Below, piece after piece: positions 34,101 to 49,100 of a stretch of DNA of 64,000 nucleotides; position 1 is the stretch's first letter, and each line of letters begins with the position of its first letter. The position numbers and the translations under genes were made by a program. The notes below the pieces were generated by a model. That model made no database searches, was not told where the DNA came from, and worked only from the letters and a program-made list of their open reading frames with translations. This DNA comes from Symsagittifera roscoffensis (lineage: Eukaryota > Xenacoelomorpha > Acoela > Convolutidae), in NCBI RefSeq assembly GCF_963678635.1, contig NC_087064.1:73967465-74031464 (forward strand), written 5' to 3'.

Positions 34101-37100
34101 GATTGGGATGGGGGCTGAAATGGGAGTTATTTTCCTTTAGAGCATCCTATTATTGCCTCTTTTGAGTAACAAAAGAATCGATCCCTATCACTGTGCGGTA
34201 CCGTTTGCCAGGGACTATAATTGGAAAGAGCCTAATAATCGGAGTAGTAAAATAATTACGATGAATAGTTGTACTGATTGTGTGGCTTTTAATTTTTGCT
34301 CCTTCTAGATTTATATACCAGATGTCTGTGCTGGTGACGTCGTATCTGGCGTACGAAGTTGACACCCAGATCACCCTTGTGAAGAGTACCGAGTCCACTT
34401 TCCCTAGTGTCACCGTCTGCAACTCCAACCCACTCCGAAAGAGTCTCATCTCAAAACTCACCAAGTATGTTTCGACACCCTTCTCAGACACAAACATTCT
34501 CAAACATAAACCTCAATTTTGCTCTGCTACCACTTATTGTTTAACAAACTCGCTGGTCAAATTTTCAAATGAAATATACTATTGGAATTGTAGAAAATAG
34601 TCCACACGTCAAATTTCATTCGAATCATGCAAGAATAACGATCTTAGCTCAGATCAATAGAATTAGTTTTGACTGTGGTCAATTTTCCAACCAGCACTTT
34701 CTTAAGGACACTTCATCAAACAAATAAAGCCATTGCGCAATCTAAGTGGAAGTTTAGTATTTTTACTAGTCGATCCTTAGACTGGTGACTCTAGGTTTGC
34801 GGGCTCGAATCTTGAGAGTAAATCTTGGGTCTTTTTTAAAAAAAAAAAGAAGCTTTTTTTCAAAACACGTCTGAAAAAAAAATAGGTATTGCTTTGTTTG
34901 TTAATTAAATATACCGTATTTACGAATTAGAATTTGTGATAATAAGTTAGGTAGTCTTAATTAATTATACACTTTATTCAGGTACGAAGTGTTGGCGGAG
35001 CTTGATAGTTCAGTGGCTGGTTCCATGTTCAGCTCCCTCGGTCAAGACTTCGAAATCTCATACAGTGGCATAGTGTGCGAAGACTATCAAGAATTATGCG
35101 AGAATTCAATGGTTTGTCTGAGTTTTCTGTTTTTCCCGAGATCATCGATTTTTGTTGTTTCCAGTATCATAGGCCCAAGACATCCAAGTTTGTTTTTTAT
35201 TAAAAGTTTCAATATAAAAAATACTAGGCTTTCATGATTTTTTTAACGTGCTGATTGAATGAGCAAAACCGATTTTTCAAAAAACCAAACGGGAATGAAT
35301 GGCTTTGTTTGTCGCACGGTTGCTGCAAACAAAGTATGCTAGTTCAGTAACTGCTAATAAAAGTTAACGAACGAAACTATCGTTCCCACTTTGATTGATT
35401 GTGCTTGGTGCAGGGGCGGATTTAGGGGAGGGGCGGGGGGGGGGGGGGGCGGACGCCCCTTTCCCTCAGGGATTCGACCCCCTGCCGACCCCCTTTGGTA
35501 CTTTTTAAGAAATCCATTTTTGGCCAACCGACCCAAAAATTTTTCAAAAGGCGCCTTCGGCGCCAATATATTCTATTTTTGACGGGGGAGCGCGCGCCGA
35601 AAAAACGCAATTTTTTGGTCAAAATTTTCCAAAAAGTGCCTAAAAACGCCTTTTTTGGACTGTTTTTTCAAATTTTTGCCTGCGGCGCAGAAAATGTTGC
35701 CAAAAAAGGGACTAAACCATGCTTAGCGAGAGCTCAAAATTCAATTCGGTCGACCTAAAAAAAAGTAGTTCCGAATTAGAACCCTCGAGAGAAAATCCTA
35801 GATCCGCCCCTGGCTTGGTGTGCTTTATTTTTACCAGACACTTTTCGACTATTCAACTGGCAGTTTTTGCTTGGAATTTTTCACATAATAGAATAAACAT
35901 TGTTGTCTCGAGCTCGAACTTAATAAGATACTTCATCTGCGTTTATTATTCCAAAAAATGCAGGGTTTAAATATTGTCCATTTGGTAATTTGAAATAATT
36001 AAAACGCGATATCTTTCGTGCTATCAATTTTTAAGCAGAGATTTAATGCATATTAGAAATCATAACAAGTTTTATGAGACATACAGCTTGACCTATTAAA
36101 AACTCTGCAAAACGTATCAAAAAGTAATTTTATTAATTCTTGTCTTATTTGTGTTAATGAACAAAAACATTATTGATTTATCTAGGTCCAATGATTTGTT
36201 TGTTTTGCTCGAGAAATTGTTTGAAAAGTTGTTCACGCCCAGATTTAATTTTTTGCTGTTTCTTATCTAAGTTTGATTCAAACTCTTTTCGTAAAAGCAG
36301 GGTAAGTAACAAAATTTATTATCAAATTAAGGAAGAGGAAATTGCGCAAAAGGGCGCGGTTGATGTCTACTAATAAGAAACATTTCAGCTATTTAAAGAA
36401 AATGACGGAAAAATTGTGGTCGAGATGATTTTGTGATTTCTCCAAGACAAATGTCATGTCGACTTTTTAACCACCAGTTTTTGACGGAACTAGTTTATAT
36501 CATTCAAAAAGTTTTGTTGACCGAATAAAAATTGTTTTTTTTCAGTTGTGATCATTTTTGGTGTACTGTTATAGGGGTTTAAGGATTACTGTTTATAGAG
36601 GGTTGATCCGCCCTAAAAATTGTTCGAAATTGAATTGAGGCATGCTTGTTGTTCTATTTTTTGTTTTGCTGTCTGCGAAATCTATAAGTTTGTACCTTAA
36701 ATAGCTTGTGGGTGATGTTATTTTTTCGTTTTTTTTTGGAAATCTTAATCCATTTTTTTTAAACGAGCGGTTAATCCGTAGACCTAAAAAGGCAGCTGAA
36801 ACAATCAAGGCTTTGCCCTGATAACAGCATTCTTGTTAGATTTGGCAGCGGAATAATCAATTTGAGTTTTTGATCTAGTTTTCTCAATTTGGTTTATTCT
36901 TCTTTAAAAAATGTCACTCATAAACTGTTCAAGTATACTTAATTGTATTTTCTGAGATAACAAGCATCAGAATGGGGACCGACCTTTTACCAGACCGATC
37001 TTTTACCAAAAAAATGTAAGATGGAGCTTTTACCAGATTTGATTAAAAATTTTGATTGATAGACGTAATGGCACCATTTTGGCGCCATCATCAAAACATT

Positions 37101-40100
37101 GCAGTTCATACCTTGATTTTAAAAAATATCCGAAAATTTTGAACAATTTTCTGAGTTGGCAAGTTTTTAGTTTCACAAAAAAATCAAGCATACAAACAGA
37201 GCAACTTCTTGTTGTACAAATGAAAGTGGAGGACCTGTTTTTTTCTCACTGATTAACTTCATGTATACGAATTTGACAGCAGCCAAGTTTTTGCACTTTT
37301 TCTTACATTAACTGCGTCTTATTAGCTAGTAAATAGCTCTGAAACTTTGATGCTGGCTTATTCATGTCATTTTGGTGAGCTTCAAAATGTTTGATTTGGC
37401 GATTTGCTTTATCTGTTGTCTTTGGCTTGTTTGTTTTTACATCATATTCACAAAACAATTTATTAGCTATTTGATGGTATTTTTTCTAATTTGAGTCTTC
37501 TGAAGGTATTTTGTTCGAAGGTATTTTGTCTAAGTCGAATTTTCTCAACTCTCTGGACAAATCGTAGATAAAATTCTGCTGGTACATGTCTAGATTACGT
37601 GCATGTTTTTCATCATCTCCCCAATTGGAGGTCCGCGACTTGTGTTCGCACATTAACTTCGGGTCCAGGTGCTCATTTTATGTTTCAACATTTACACTCG
37701 AGCACAATGTCGGTACTGGCCAAAAAGAACCCGTACATACTAAATGTTCTGATTCAGATCTGAAATAGTCTTTTTCAGATCTAAATTTCAGATTTGAAAT
37801 GGGTTGTGAAATGTTAAAGCTTGGATACTTTAGGAGTGGGTTATTTCAAATCTAACTTCAAATCTGAAATTTTTTTCTTGGTTATTTCAGGTCTGAAAAA
37901 ATGTATTTCAGATCTATTTTCAGATCTGAAATTTAGGGGGCCGATCGTTTAGCAGACCAATCTTTCAGCAGAAAAAGTGAAAAAAGAGTCTTTTAGCAGA
38001 CCAACGCAATAAACTGATGCATGCTTGATTGGCAGACTTAAAAAACGCTCAGTCTGGGCCAAGCTTACCCAACTAAGACAATAGTTTCGCAATTTCTCAA
38101 CAAAAAAATACAACAGTCTTAATGGGGACCGATTGTTTAGCAGACCAATCTTTTGGCATAAAAATTGAAAACTGAGTCTTTTAGCAGACCAACGTAAAAA
38201 AAAAGTGATGGATGATTGATTGACAGGCTCAAAATGACGCTCAGTCTGGGGCCAAGCTTCCCCAATTAAGTCAATTATCTCACGATTCGTCAACAAAACT
38301 ATCAACTTCAAAAACACTCGCGCTGAACTTAAGCGCAGCGGAGCCAGCGGTCGCTAATCACCAATGCCGTGTTTGAAGTTAGCTATCACAGTTTATAATT
38401 GTTCTGAGTCTGCTAAAATCTCTAGCACCAGTCTTAATTAGCGACAAAACAAAGATTTACGCGCACAAAATCGCTCGTGTTGAGTTGAAGCGGTCGCTAA
38501 TTGCCAATGCCGCGTTTGTAGTTAACTTTCTGACTTGCTAATTGTTCTGGGTGTGCTAAAAGATTGGTCTGCTAAAAAACCGGTCGGCTAAAATCCCTCG
38601 TACCAAAATTAAGTTTTTCTTGGTTATTTCAGTGCTGAAAAAGTAATAATTTTGACTCAATGTTTGCTATTTTTGGAACTTTTGTATTTGATAGTTTCTG
38701 CTAGCTACTAGCAGGTACTCAGCAAAGTCTCAAATGTTTCCTTTAAGCAAAAGATATGAAATAAAGAATTTCAGATCTGAGAATCAACTAATGTAAGATA
38801 TGAAGACTTTCAGATCTTGCACAGAAAATCCCCTGGGTACGGGTAGTCGAGATGGGGTTTTGAGTGGAGCATAAGCTCAAAAACTGCCTCGAGCAAGGTC
38901 GAAACATCCCAGGTTGACCTGCGTACACCGAAAATCAAGCCTATGGAAAAATGCTTGTCGAAAATTTTCGTACAATTTCGGAAAATGTTTGAAAAAAGGT
39001 ATAAACTAAATTCTGAGGCTATTTGATTCGAATAAAACAGTCTGGTGATGAAAAAATTGAGGTTGATGAAAAAAATGCTATATAATAAAATTTGGTCGAC
39101 CACAGTCGATACATACCTCTAGCTCGGTCGAAACATACCGTGAGAACGATCGAAATATACCGATCGTCCAGCGGTTAGACGAAGCCAAATACGTAAAATA
39201 CTAAATTTATATCAACCAATTTTTTAACGTGTTCGAATCAAATTGAAAACCGGAGAATCGATTAAAAAAATTCGCACAAAAATAATTTACCTCATGATCA
39301 TCTCGAGACCAAAATTTTTTTTTCTTTTTTTTCTAGCGCCGAGCTTACAGTCACGCCAAGAACTTAGAGCATAGATAATTCGGCATAATTCAAAAGAAAC
39401 TTCCGCATATTCCCGAAGGTCGCGTTTTAAAGTTTTAGAAGTTTTAAATTTTTTATAGTCACGCAAAAAAAGATAAAATTTTTGAAACAGGTTTTTTAAG
39501 CTGTTTTTGGAAAAGTACAATAAAAACTCTGCTCAGAAAGAAACCTGTAAATTGGTGACAAACACAATTAGGGTTTTTGGTTTGAATTGTGGTCAATAAT
39601 TCATTCATTCTCCAAAAAGCTGTCAAGAATTCATGCTTCGAAAACCTAGCTGAATGAATGAATGAATGTTTCAGAAAATGTTTGGTCGTTGTCAGTTCTA
39701 TTAACAAAACAAAGTCATTTGCTCTAGACACCTACGAAGCGGATGTCCCTAGAAGCGCAAGTTTGCAGGCTGTTGACGCTGTTCAAGGCATGTTTATTGC
39801 GTCTTTAAAGTTGACTTAAACTATTGAACGTTTTTGCATCTTTGATGTTGATCTAAATTATTGGACAGTTTTGCGTTTTTGATGTTGATGTAAAATTGGG
39901 GCTAGATCGGTGCGCACCCACAGAGTCGCATTACTAGATGGTCAAAACATTTAAGGTTTCTTGTTAAATTAAAAAGCAACGAAACAAAATTTGACAAAAA
40001 AGACAATCGTCTCAAAATTTGGACCACTCTTATTTGAGTGATTGAGTTGTCTTTTTTTCGGAGCTTAGCAAACAAAAAATCGAATACACTCAAAACATTT

Positions 40101-43100
40101 TCTATGCGCAACCGCCTTGATTTTCTGGAAGTAGATAGCAATAAGAGTGCTTTGATACACAATATTTTTTATTCGGCTATAAGGAATTATACTCAATTTT
40201 TCGGCTATCCAGTCTTTAAACGAATTTTTTCTGCCATTCAGGAATAATTTTTTTTTTGGTTTTACAGTGGTTATTCAGACAAGGGCAATTTTGAATAAAT
40301 GTCTTGTGGTGGACGCTGAGAGCAGGCGCCAAAAAAGTGTTCAAAACTTCGATTTTCAGCAAATAGTTGTTTTATAAAAAATTAATTAATTAATTTAATT
40401 ATTATCAATTACGATTTTTAGAATTGGCGTTTCTACTGTATTACATGCTATAATAACCTGAGCTTCAGATTGATTAGTCTTTAAGTTAAATAGCACCGCA
40501 TACAAAGGGCCGAGTTCAAAATGGTTCATTCTTCTAAGATATTGTAAAAGATATTCTAAGATGGAAGGCAAGTGATAACGGTCCCCGGAAGTGTAAATGG
40601 ACCTATAAGAACTCCAAAACTAGCGGCAGTATTGGACTCAAATTTTAGTTTGTTGTAGGCCTAGTTGAGAAAAGCTTACATTTAGAACTCCAGACCCCCA
40701 GAACACCCAATTCCGGTGTTATGCCCTAAAAACAGACCCACCCCTAACTTCCGGAAATCGTTTCTCAGCAGCCCCATACGGACCCACCCCTAACTTCCGG
40801 AAATCGTTTCTCAGCAGCCCTATACGAACTTGAAGCTTGGAGAGATTATAAGTAGTGACAATATACATCTTGTGTTAAATATTGAATCATATCCAACTTG
40901 CGGATAGGAAGCTATTAGCACTGGAAAAAACACCCCCATAGTACGGAAAGAGGCAATTTACGCAAAATCAAGAGCGAGCGCATAAAAATTTTATGGCGGC
41001 AAAGGATACTAGTCCTCGCTCTTCACCACCGGAAAAAGAACCCTTGTGAGTGAAAAACCATCCGGCGGCTCCTTCCGGTGTTAATAGCCTTTTTCTGGGA
41101 ATAAGTGTTAATGGACCTTAGAAATGAGATAACTTGGAAAGTTTTAATGGGATATGTAAGAAACTTGGTAGTTAGGACCCCCATGAGACCCTGAACCTAT
41201 CCAAAGATGTTTGAGCCCGGGCGACGCGTGGGTGACCTTGAGTTGACCTTTGTGCGTTTTGACCCCAAAATTGGATACTAAACTCCGGGATTAACACCGG
41301 AAATTGACGCTTTCCCCAGCCCAACCCTTTGGAGATGAGAATTGGTCGCCATACTAATAACTAGGAAAAAACTTGCATATTGGGACCTGAAGCAGAAGCT
41401 GACAGAGATACAGTTTTACCTTGCAACCTTGTAGCAGTAGAACTAGTTCAAAGTGGACTAGGTAAATATTGGTTTCAGCTTAGCTTGGCGAATGATTTAA
41501 TACTAGCAATGCAACTTGACTGAAGAAAAATCGTCAAAGAGAAAATTGGCAGTAGTAGGACGACGGCATAAAAATTAAGTCTTCTAAATAATATGAACGA
41601 ACAGAGAGTTTTCTTGGCTCCCAGGAGGTGATTTTTTGGCTTAATTTGACCCCTAATAGGTTGACTAAGCTCCCCTAATAGCTAGAAAGTCGGGATTGGA
41701 ATAGAGTGTAGATAAAAAGTTAGATGCTTGGATTGAATTTGGGAGGGTCGCTGAGTATACGTAGCAGGATTTGGAGATTGAGTTGAACTCAAGCGCTGGA
41801 GTTCACGGACGTCAGGCATTAGTTGATCAGATTTGTACGATATTTGTTTGCTTGGTCGAATTGTGACAACTACTGCATTTTGGGTATCTAATAAGCGTGA
41901 AAAGATTGATAACAGACACCGAACTTGGACAAAGCAGTGTTGACGGGGGGATGTACCCAGTCATGAAACATGTGCGAACGAAAGAATTCAGCGGATGCCA
42001 GGACTGATAGGGAATGGCGTGAGCTAATCAAAACTAATAGTAAAAACAGAAAAGGAACTGGAGGGTACCGGAGAGACTTCGAGAGTAAGAACCCATATGC
42101 TAAACGAGCGGACGGTTGGTTCTCAGAGAACGATTGAGCAATTCGAGAAGAATAGTTGGTCCGTGGAAGACGTTTTTGCTTGAAGCGAGGCTAATTGTGT
42201 GCCATAATCGTTAGTTGATTAATTAAGTTGATTTTAACCCAAGTTTAGTAACTGGTTGAATTAGTTGTGTGAGCGAGTTGCGCTGCTGGAACAGCTGAGA
42301 TTAGAGTTGCGTCAAGCGAGGATTGACGATAGAGTTGAGAAGGCAGTGGCCGAACGGAACGTAACGCTGGCTTCATTATTGAAGTTGTTCAATAGTAGTT
42401 AGCTCATTAAGGGCATTGCTTTCATTTTCTTTGTGATCCAGACTTTACTTATTGTGCCCACAATTTGCTGAACTAGCTAGAACTGTAAGAGCAGAGCCGA
42501 AAAGAGCATAAACAAAGGAAGAAAATGCGTAATCCTTTAGTCGGCCGATTTAGTTTATGACCACCACTATAAGCCTTTCGGGATTGTGGATAATATCGTG
42601 CCTTAGTGTCCCCCTCTATCACACGGTGTAAAGCGGAGGAACTCTGCAGCCCTTAAATAGAGTTAAAGCGTGCTTAAACGAGACGACTACCCGAGAAAAT
42701 CTGCACACTTTGTAGAAATTCGAAAAGAAGCGTGGTTAAAATAACCAAAATTTTGCTGAGGAACCGTGAAGTAATTTTCTTTTAAGAGACTAAACAGTGT
42801 CATATTATCTGTCAATCAAATGGTGGAATCCCTCACAGGCGAAGGACTCTATCGGCGAAAATAAAAAACTAGTCAATCAGATTTCAAGATTCCGTTTCCC
42901 AAACTTTTCCAGGGAATTAACATTAATATTGTCCAAATAAAACGGCAGAAATATGCAAAATTTTCCAAAAAGTCATCGATCGCCGGCTTATTAATTTTAT
43001 TAAATTTATTAATTTTATTAAAAGGGTTTTGTTTTGAAAAAAGCAAAATATTGCTTCATTCAATTCCTTTAAGTTGAACGGCAGTTGATTCGTTTTAATG

Positions 43101-46100
43101 ATTGCCCTTTGTTTTCGGTCCTCCGCCCATGAGAATAGCCCTCAAACCAATTTGTGTATCTAGCCTGGTAGAGCTACCGCGTTTTGACTTTTTGGGTAAA
43201 CAGTCTGGTGAAAGGTCGTCCAATATGTAAATTCTATAAATTTTTTTGCGACTTGAATCTTGCGACTTTTATACGAGCAGTATTATTGAGTTTCAAATTA
43301 GCTCCAATTGCTTCAAAATGTACGAATATTCAAATTTACTTTCCATATATCGCCTCTAAATGCAGTTTTTAATGCAAACATTATCAAGAAGACTATATTA
43401 TTTCAAAAATATGTTCATTTTGTTTTATATTGTCGGAAAATTTGAAGTTGTTTTTGGACAAAAACTAAGATATATTTCACAGAATTAATCAGCTAGGGAT
43501 TGATGACTATGATTTGATTTGTTCTAAGCCTGATGCTATAAATTCTGATACAGTTTTGATCCCTTTTCACTGTAAATGAAATTGTTTATCACTTTTAGTG
43601 TATTCGTTTTTGAAGCAGTTCTGATCAGTTTTCAAAGTTTGTAGTTTGTAAAAAAAATGTTTTCAATAGTTATAGTTTTTAATTTTATTGAATTGAGCTT
43701 TTAGTTTTGATGCAACTCTGATCGCTTCTCATTTGTTAAAGTTTCGAGCTATCAATTACAATGCAGTTTTGAAAAATTTTTAAAATGAATTTAAATGGGC
43801 TGATTTCTCAAGTGGTTTTGATGAGTCTATAAATGTGCAACGAGCTATCAGTTCTGATGCTGTGAAATTAATTGAGAGTCGGTCTACGAAATATGGTATT
43901 TTTCTCTAATCTTGAACCCTCTGTTATGTTGCAGCTAATTCGATGCTGTTATTGGCCTCGTTGGCTTTTTTCATTTAACCTTTTATCCGAGCGTTGATGC
44001 AGTTTTTTTGAGAAAAAATCCATATTTTTTAATTGTTGCTGCTCTTTTCTGTAATTTTTCTTTTGGTGTAATCAAAACAAACGCATAAGTAGCCCAGCAT
44101 AAAATCAAGTTAAAATCGATTGTGATTCGAATTCTGAACAAACTTTTGAAAATTACGAGCCAAGAAAAATTGGACTGAATGTTTTTGTTTTAAAAACTCA
44201 TCCTTGACCGCTAAGATAACTGGTTGAAAAATGTGGGCTCCTGAACTGATTTTGCTGCTATTATTTTGTTAAAAAATCCAACCTTGGTTATTCCAGTCTA
44301 AAAGCTATAATGAATGCAGTTAGCTTTCCTTGATCAAACAAGCCGCAAAATTTGAAGTAGTTTGAAAAAAATTGTTCTGCTCTCATTATTATGTTCGGAA
44401 ATTCTTCTGCTACTGGTCATTAAGCTATCATATTTGCTATGGTTGTATTTCAGCAATGCATTCCGTCGAGGTGGATTTGCAACGGGAGAGTGGACTGCGA
44501 CAATGGGTGGGACGAGGGCGAAGATGTCGACGGATGTAAGCGACAACATCTCCTTCTTTCGCTTTACCCGATTTCAATTCTTTCTTGCTATAAAATTACA
44601 ATTTTTCTCTATTTCCTTCAGAAACCGGAAACTGGAGTGAACACCTTTTTTACATGGCTCGGATCCACACCCAACCTCTGGGGCTAAAAATAACTGTTGT
44701 TTCAGCCCAATTTCAAGTACTGATCACGGTTTGTCTAAGGAATCGATCGACGCGTTTTTGATTAGTTAGCAAAGCCACTTATTTTCCACCCTGCGTAACT
44801 CTTGCGGAACATCTTGATCGTTTTGAAACAAACTAACACTTTTTGAACGTTAATGATCGAAGTGAAGCCACTTCTTTAAGTCGTTGCAGAAAAACGCTAA
44901 CTGAAGCTTCAAAAATAGTTTTTCACATGAAAGAAGTAGTTTTTTTCATAGCCTAATTAAAAGGTTTTCACTCTGATCTTTACTTTGACTCGCTCTAAAT
45001 TTGTCAAACCTGGTTTTCTCTAAAAAGAATAAATTTTCCATAATTTTTTATGCTTGCGATTAGTAGGCGTTATCAAATCGAAATACAGACTTTCAATTTA
45101 ACAACTTATTTAACAGAATCACATGAATCACTTGGTTTCATAATGAATTCAAATTTCTCAGCGTCTCCGGCATATTTAGTCTGGAGACAAGGAATATGCA
45201 TGGGACAACAAAATAAGCAAGGGTTCGAAACTGACCAGGAACTCTTTTTTTTAACGGGAAATATTCCGTCTGAAACAAATTGTCGGCTTATTGTTTGTCT
45301 GCTTATGTTATGTCGGCTTAGTTGCCACTCTTTGAATATTTTGCTGTACGCAGTTTTTATTGAAGTTGCTTCTTTTTGCCCTTTCGTTAAATTTTCATTA
45401 AAATCCGTGAATGTGTTGCTGGACGTGTTTTCCGCAAAAATAACATAATCCAGGCAACGTTTTGAAATTTTTAGATGTGGTTTCTTCAAAAATTAATTGT
45501 CAAATCATGATAGAAATGGTTTTTTGTATAAAATATCTTTGGAAACTGTCTAAAAACATTTGTGATAAGTTATAATGCCTAGAAGAAAAATAATCTCAAA
45601 ATTAAACCGCAACCAAAGTAATACTTTCCCACTTAGCGTCCAAATAATGACATCTCCACTAAAATGCTCGACCTGCTAAGTATTCAGGGGCGGATTTAGG
45701 GGGGGGGGGGCGGACGCCCCCCCCCCCTCAGGGATTCGACCCTCTGCCGACCCAAAGGGTCCCCCCTTTGATACTTTTTCAGAAATCCTTTTTTGGCCGA
45801 CCGACCCTAAAATTTTTCTAAAGGCGCCTTGGGCGCCAATATATACTAACTTTGAGGGGGAGCGCGCGCCAAAAAAAAACGCGATTTTTTGTCAAAATTT
45901 TTCAAAAAGTGCCCAAAAACGGCTTTTTTTACTGTTTTTTCAAAAATTTGCCTGTGGCGCGGAAAATTTTGCAAAAATAGGGGCAAAACAGTGCTTGGGA
46001 GAGCTCGAAAAATCAATTTGGTCGACCTAAAAAAAAAAAAGGTCGACAAAATTTTGGAAAATTTTTTGAAAATCCGCCCCCCCCCTCGAGAAAATCCTAG

Positions 46101-49100
46101 ATTCGCCCCTGTAAGTATTCAAACATATCTTTAAAGAGCAAGAGAAATGGTGAGTGAATATGAAAGAGTTTACATAGATGCTTCCAATTGGATTTTTGCA
46201 GAAATACCACGAAAAATCTGTATATTTCCATTTAAATTTTGCACATTAATGGGGTGTAAATCAAAAAGTTGATAACAAAAATTTTGATCGGATTATTCAC
46301 GTTAAGAAAACTTTTTGTTCCAAAACAAATAAAAATATAATTACAAGGACAGCCGGTTACTCTGCATTTTACACAGACCATAGTCTTAAAAAATACAACA
46401 ACATTTTTTTTTCAAATGAGTCTTTTTTTCGGGGAGCTGTGATAGAAGAAGCTCAACGAAAAGCTAGACATTAGACATATTTGTTAAAAAAAGTAAAAAA
46501 AATAAGCAAATTTAAAAACGATTGTTATGGAAAAAATGACTAGAGAAACAGAAAATTTTTTAAGCATTTTAAAAAAATTTAGTTTTTTCTGCCGTTTTTT
46601 GAATTTTTGTAATTTTTTGTTCCAAAATTGCGCTAAAATAATTAAAAAAATGATGTTACTCGATTAAAATTAAATTCTTACGTTTCAAACTAAGCTTTTG
46701 TAAGTTTTTAAGCCATTAAAATAAGCCAGTTTAAGACGAAAAACAAAAAAAATCAAGCCGGTTCTTAAAAATGTTTTAACGTCATTCAAAACACGACTTT
46801 TGATGCTTCAATTTGATATATCACTCCGCTCTCCATGATGATTGTTTTTGGTAAGTTTTTCCCAACTTCTCAAATGGTCGGAACAAAAAATGATTATTTG
46901 GTTCATTAATTGCTGAATTTCTTCTGTTAAAATCAACCAAGAACTATTTCCACTGAAAAACTAGGATAGACAGAGAAATATTTTTGACGGTGGAGTGGGG
47001 GTAAGGAGAGGTTTTTGCGTGTTGGTTGCCAAACTGGATATACTAAAAAACTAATAAATGGAGGAACCTCTGTGTGGCGAGGGTATCGAATTTTGGAGTG
47101 TATTGTTTCTAAACTCGCCGTTTTTTCAAGAAGTAGTCAGAACATTCAGGAAAACGCCTGATACGAGCAACTTATTGTTTTTCAATCCTTGAAAAAATGT
47201 GACATTGCAAGTACTAATCTAAGTATTATTCCTGGCTGTTTTGACTTTTTGTATAGCCTTATAGCCTTGGTCAACATTTGTACTTTCGAATATTGATGTG
47301 TCAACACTTTTTTTCTAAATTTATAAGTAACTCCAACCAATAACAAGGATAACCGGTTACTGTGAAAGTAGCACAGAATGCTCTGACCGTAGTCTTAAAA
47401 TATTACAATTTTTTTTTCAAATAATTTTCGTATTTTCTGTGTGGTGTGACAAAAAAGTCTGACCAAAAAAAAAAATTTTGTCAGTCACAGTAAAACAAAC
47501 CAAATAGAAAACTGTTTTTATAGAAAAAAGATTTAAAAATTTAAAAAACCTATAAAAAGTTTTTATAAAACATTTTTTAACTTTTTACTCCCAAACATGA
47601 AGCTGAAAACACTCCGAAAATTGTAAGCCTGCACGCTCAATTTGTTAGTGGGGCGACAATTCGTAACAGGTGAAAATTCGTAACAAGCGACAATTCGTAA
47701 CAGGCCACAATTCGTAACAAGGCGTTGGCAAGTTGAAAACGCTTGCTCCGATTCGCTCCGCTGGGTTTACATAGGGCACAAAAAGAACACAGCGCGTGAA
47801 TCAGTGTTATGAATTGTCGCCTGTTACGAATTGTCGTCTGCTATGAATTGTCGCTTGTTACAAAATTTCGATTCATGCAAAGTATCAGCTCAAAATTAGA
47901 CCAAAAAACGCATTTTTTTTGGCCAAAATTTTTGGCCCTTGTTTTCAACACTGCGCCTGCGGCGCAAAAAAAATGGTCAAAATGGGGTCTTCATAATGAT
48001 TTTGTGAAGCTCAGAAAATCAATTTAGTCAATCGAAAAAAAAAGGGTCGATAAAATTTTCGAGTTTTTTTTTAAATCCGCCCCCCCCTCGAGAAAATCAT
48101 AGATCTGCCCCTATGATATATCACTCGACGCATTCCGATGATTATTTGCGGTACCTAATTTTGCGTGGAAAACAAAAAGAAAAAAGAAGAAAAAACTAAA
48201 ACACACCCGAATACCAAGTTCCTCCCCACTTTCAATGATCGGAACAACAGCGGCGCTTAAAAAAAACTAACTAAAAATTTAGCTGCTCTCAACTGTTGTC
48301 TTTTTGTCTGCTGAACTTCGATGATATCCCAGCTGAACAAGTTGACCAATGTAATTTAGTGTATTTTTTTACAGCCCCCATTAACTGTACCACTCACGAT
48401 GACGGAATATCGACTGAGTATGAACAATTCAATCCGGACGGATTCTGCAACAAAGGACTAGTCAGGTGCGCCAATGCCAATGTTTTAAAATAGGAAATAA
48501 GTATAAAAAACAAGCCATCTTTTTTCGATCTCAAGAACCTGATTACACGAATTGCAAAAATAGGACATTGCTCTCACAAGATCGGGGTATATATACTCAG
48601 TCTAATGTTGATCAGTGGCGGACTTGGGGGGGGGGGGGGTGCGGAAGTTCCCTCCCTCTCCTTAGTGATTCGACCCCCTGTCGACCAAAGGATCCCCCTT
48701 TGTACTATTTTCCAATCTCCAATTTTTGGCGATGGACCCTAAAAATTTTCGAAAGGCGCCTTTGGCGCCAATATATAATAATTTTGAGGGGGGAGCGCGC
48801 CCCGAAAAAACGCAATTTTTTGGTCCAAGTTTTCCAAAAAGTGCCTAAAACACTTTTTTGGCCTGTTTTTTTCCAAAACTTTGCCTGTGGCGCAGAAAAT
48901 TTGGCAAAAGTAGGGACAAAACAGTGCTTTCGGAGAGCTCCCTCGAGAAAATTTTAGATCCGCCCCTAATGTTCATAATAGTTATTGCATAAGGGTTGTT
49001 TTGAGATCTGTTTTTCCTTCCACCTTGCGAGTCAAACCATGTTTCATCTTATTTGGTTGAGAAAGTTCACAAAAATGATTCGTAACTCTTAGTTTTGAAG

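Larger units (their letters stand above)
31976..35980 (+). repeat. 4-kb tandem duplication, unit 2
   Basis: Nearly identical copy of 27965-31968. Differences seen include C to A at about 32796 (makes a stop in a relic frame), G to A at about 33035, and a longer G run and one base change in the MITE. Seven bases (AATATTG, 31969-31975) lie between the units. Confidence 0.97.

Noticed and set aside
45050-45489. Opposing frames of 132 and 127 codons in intron 4
   Set aside because: No domain, low-complexity residues, and no splice-consistent role in the channel gene.
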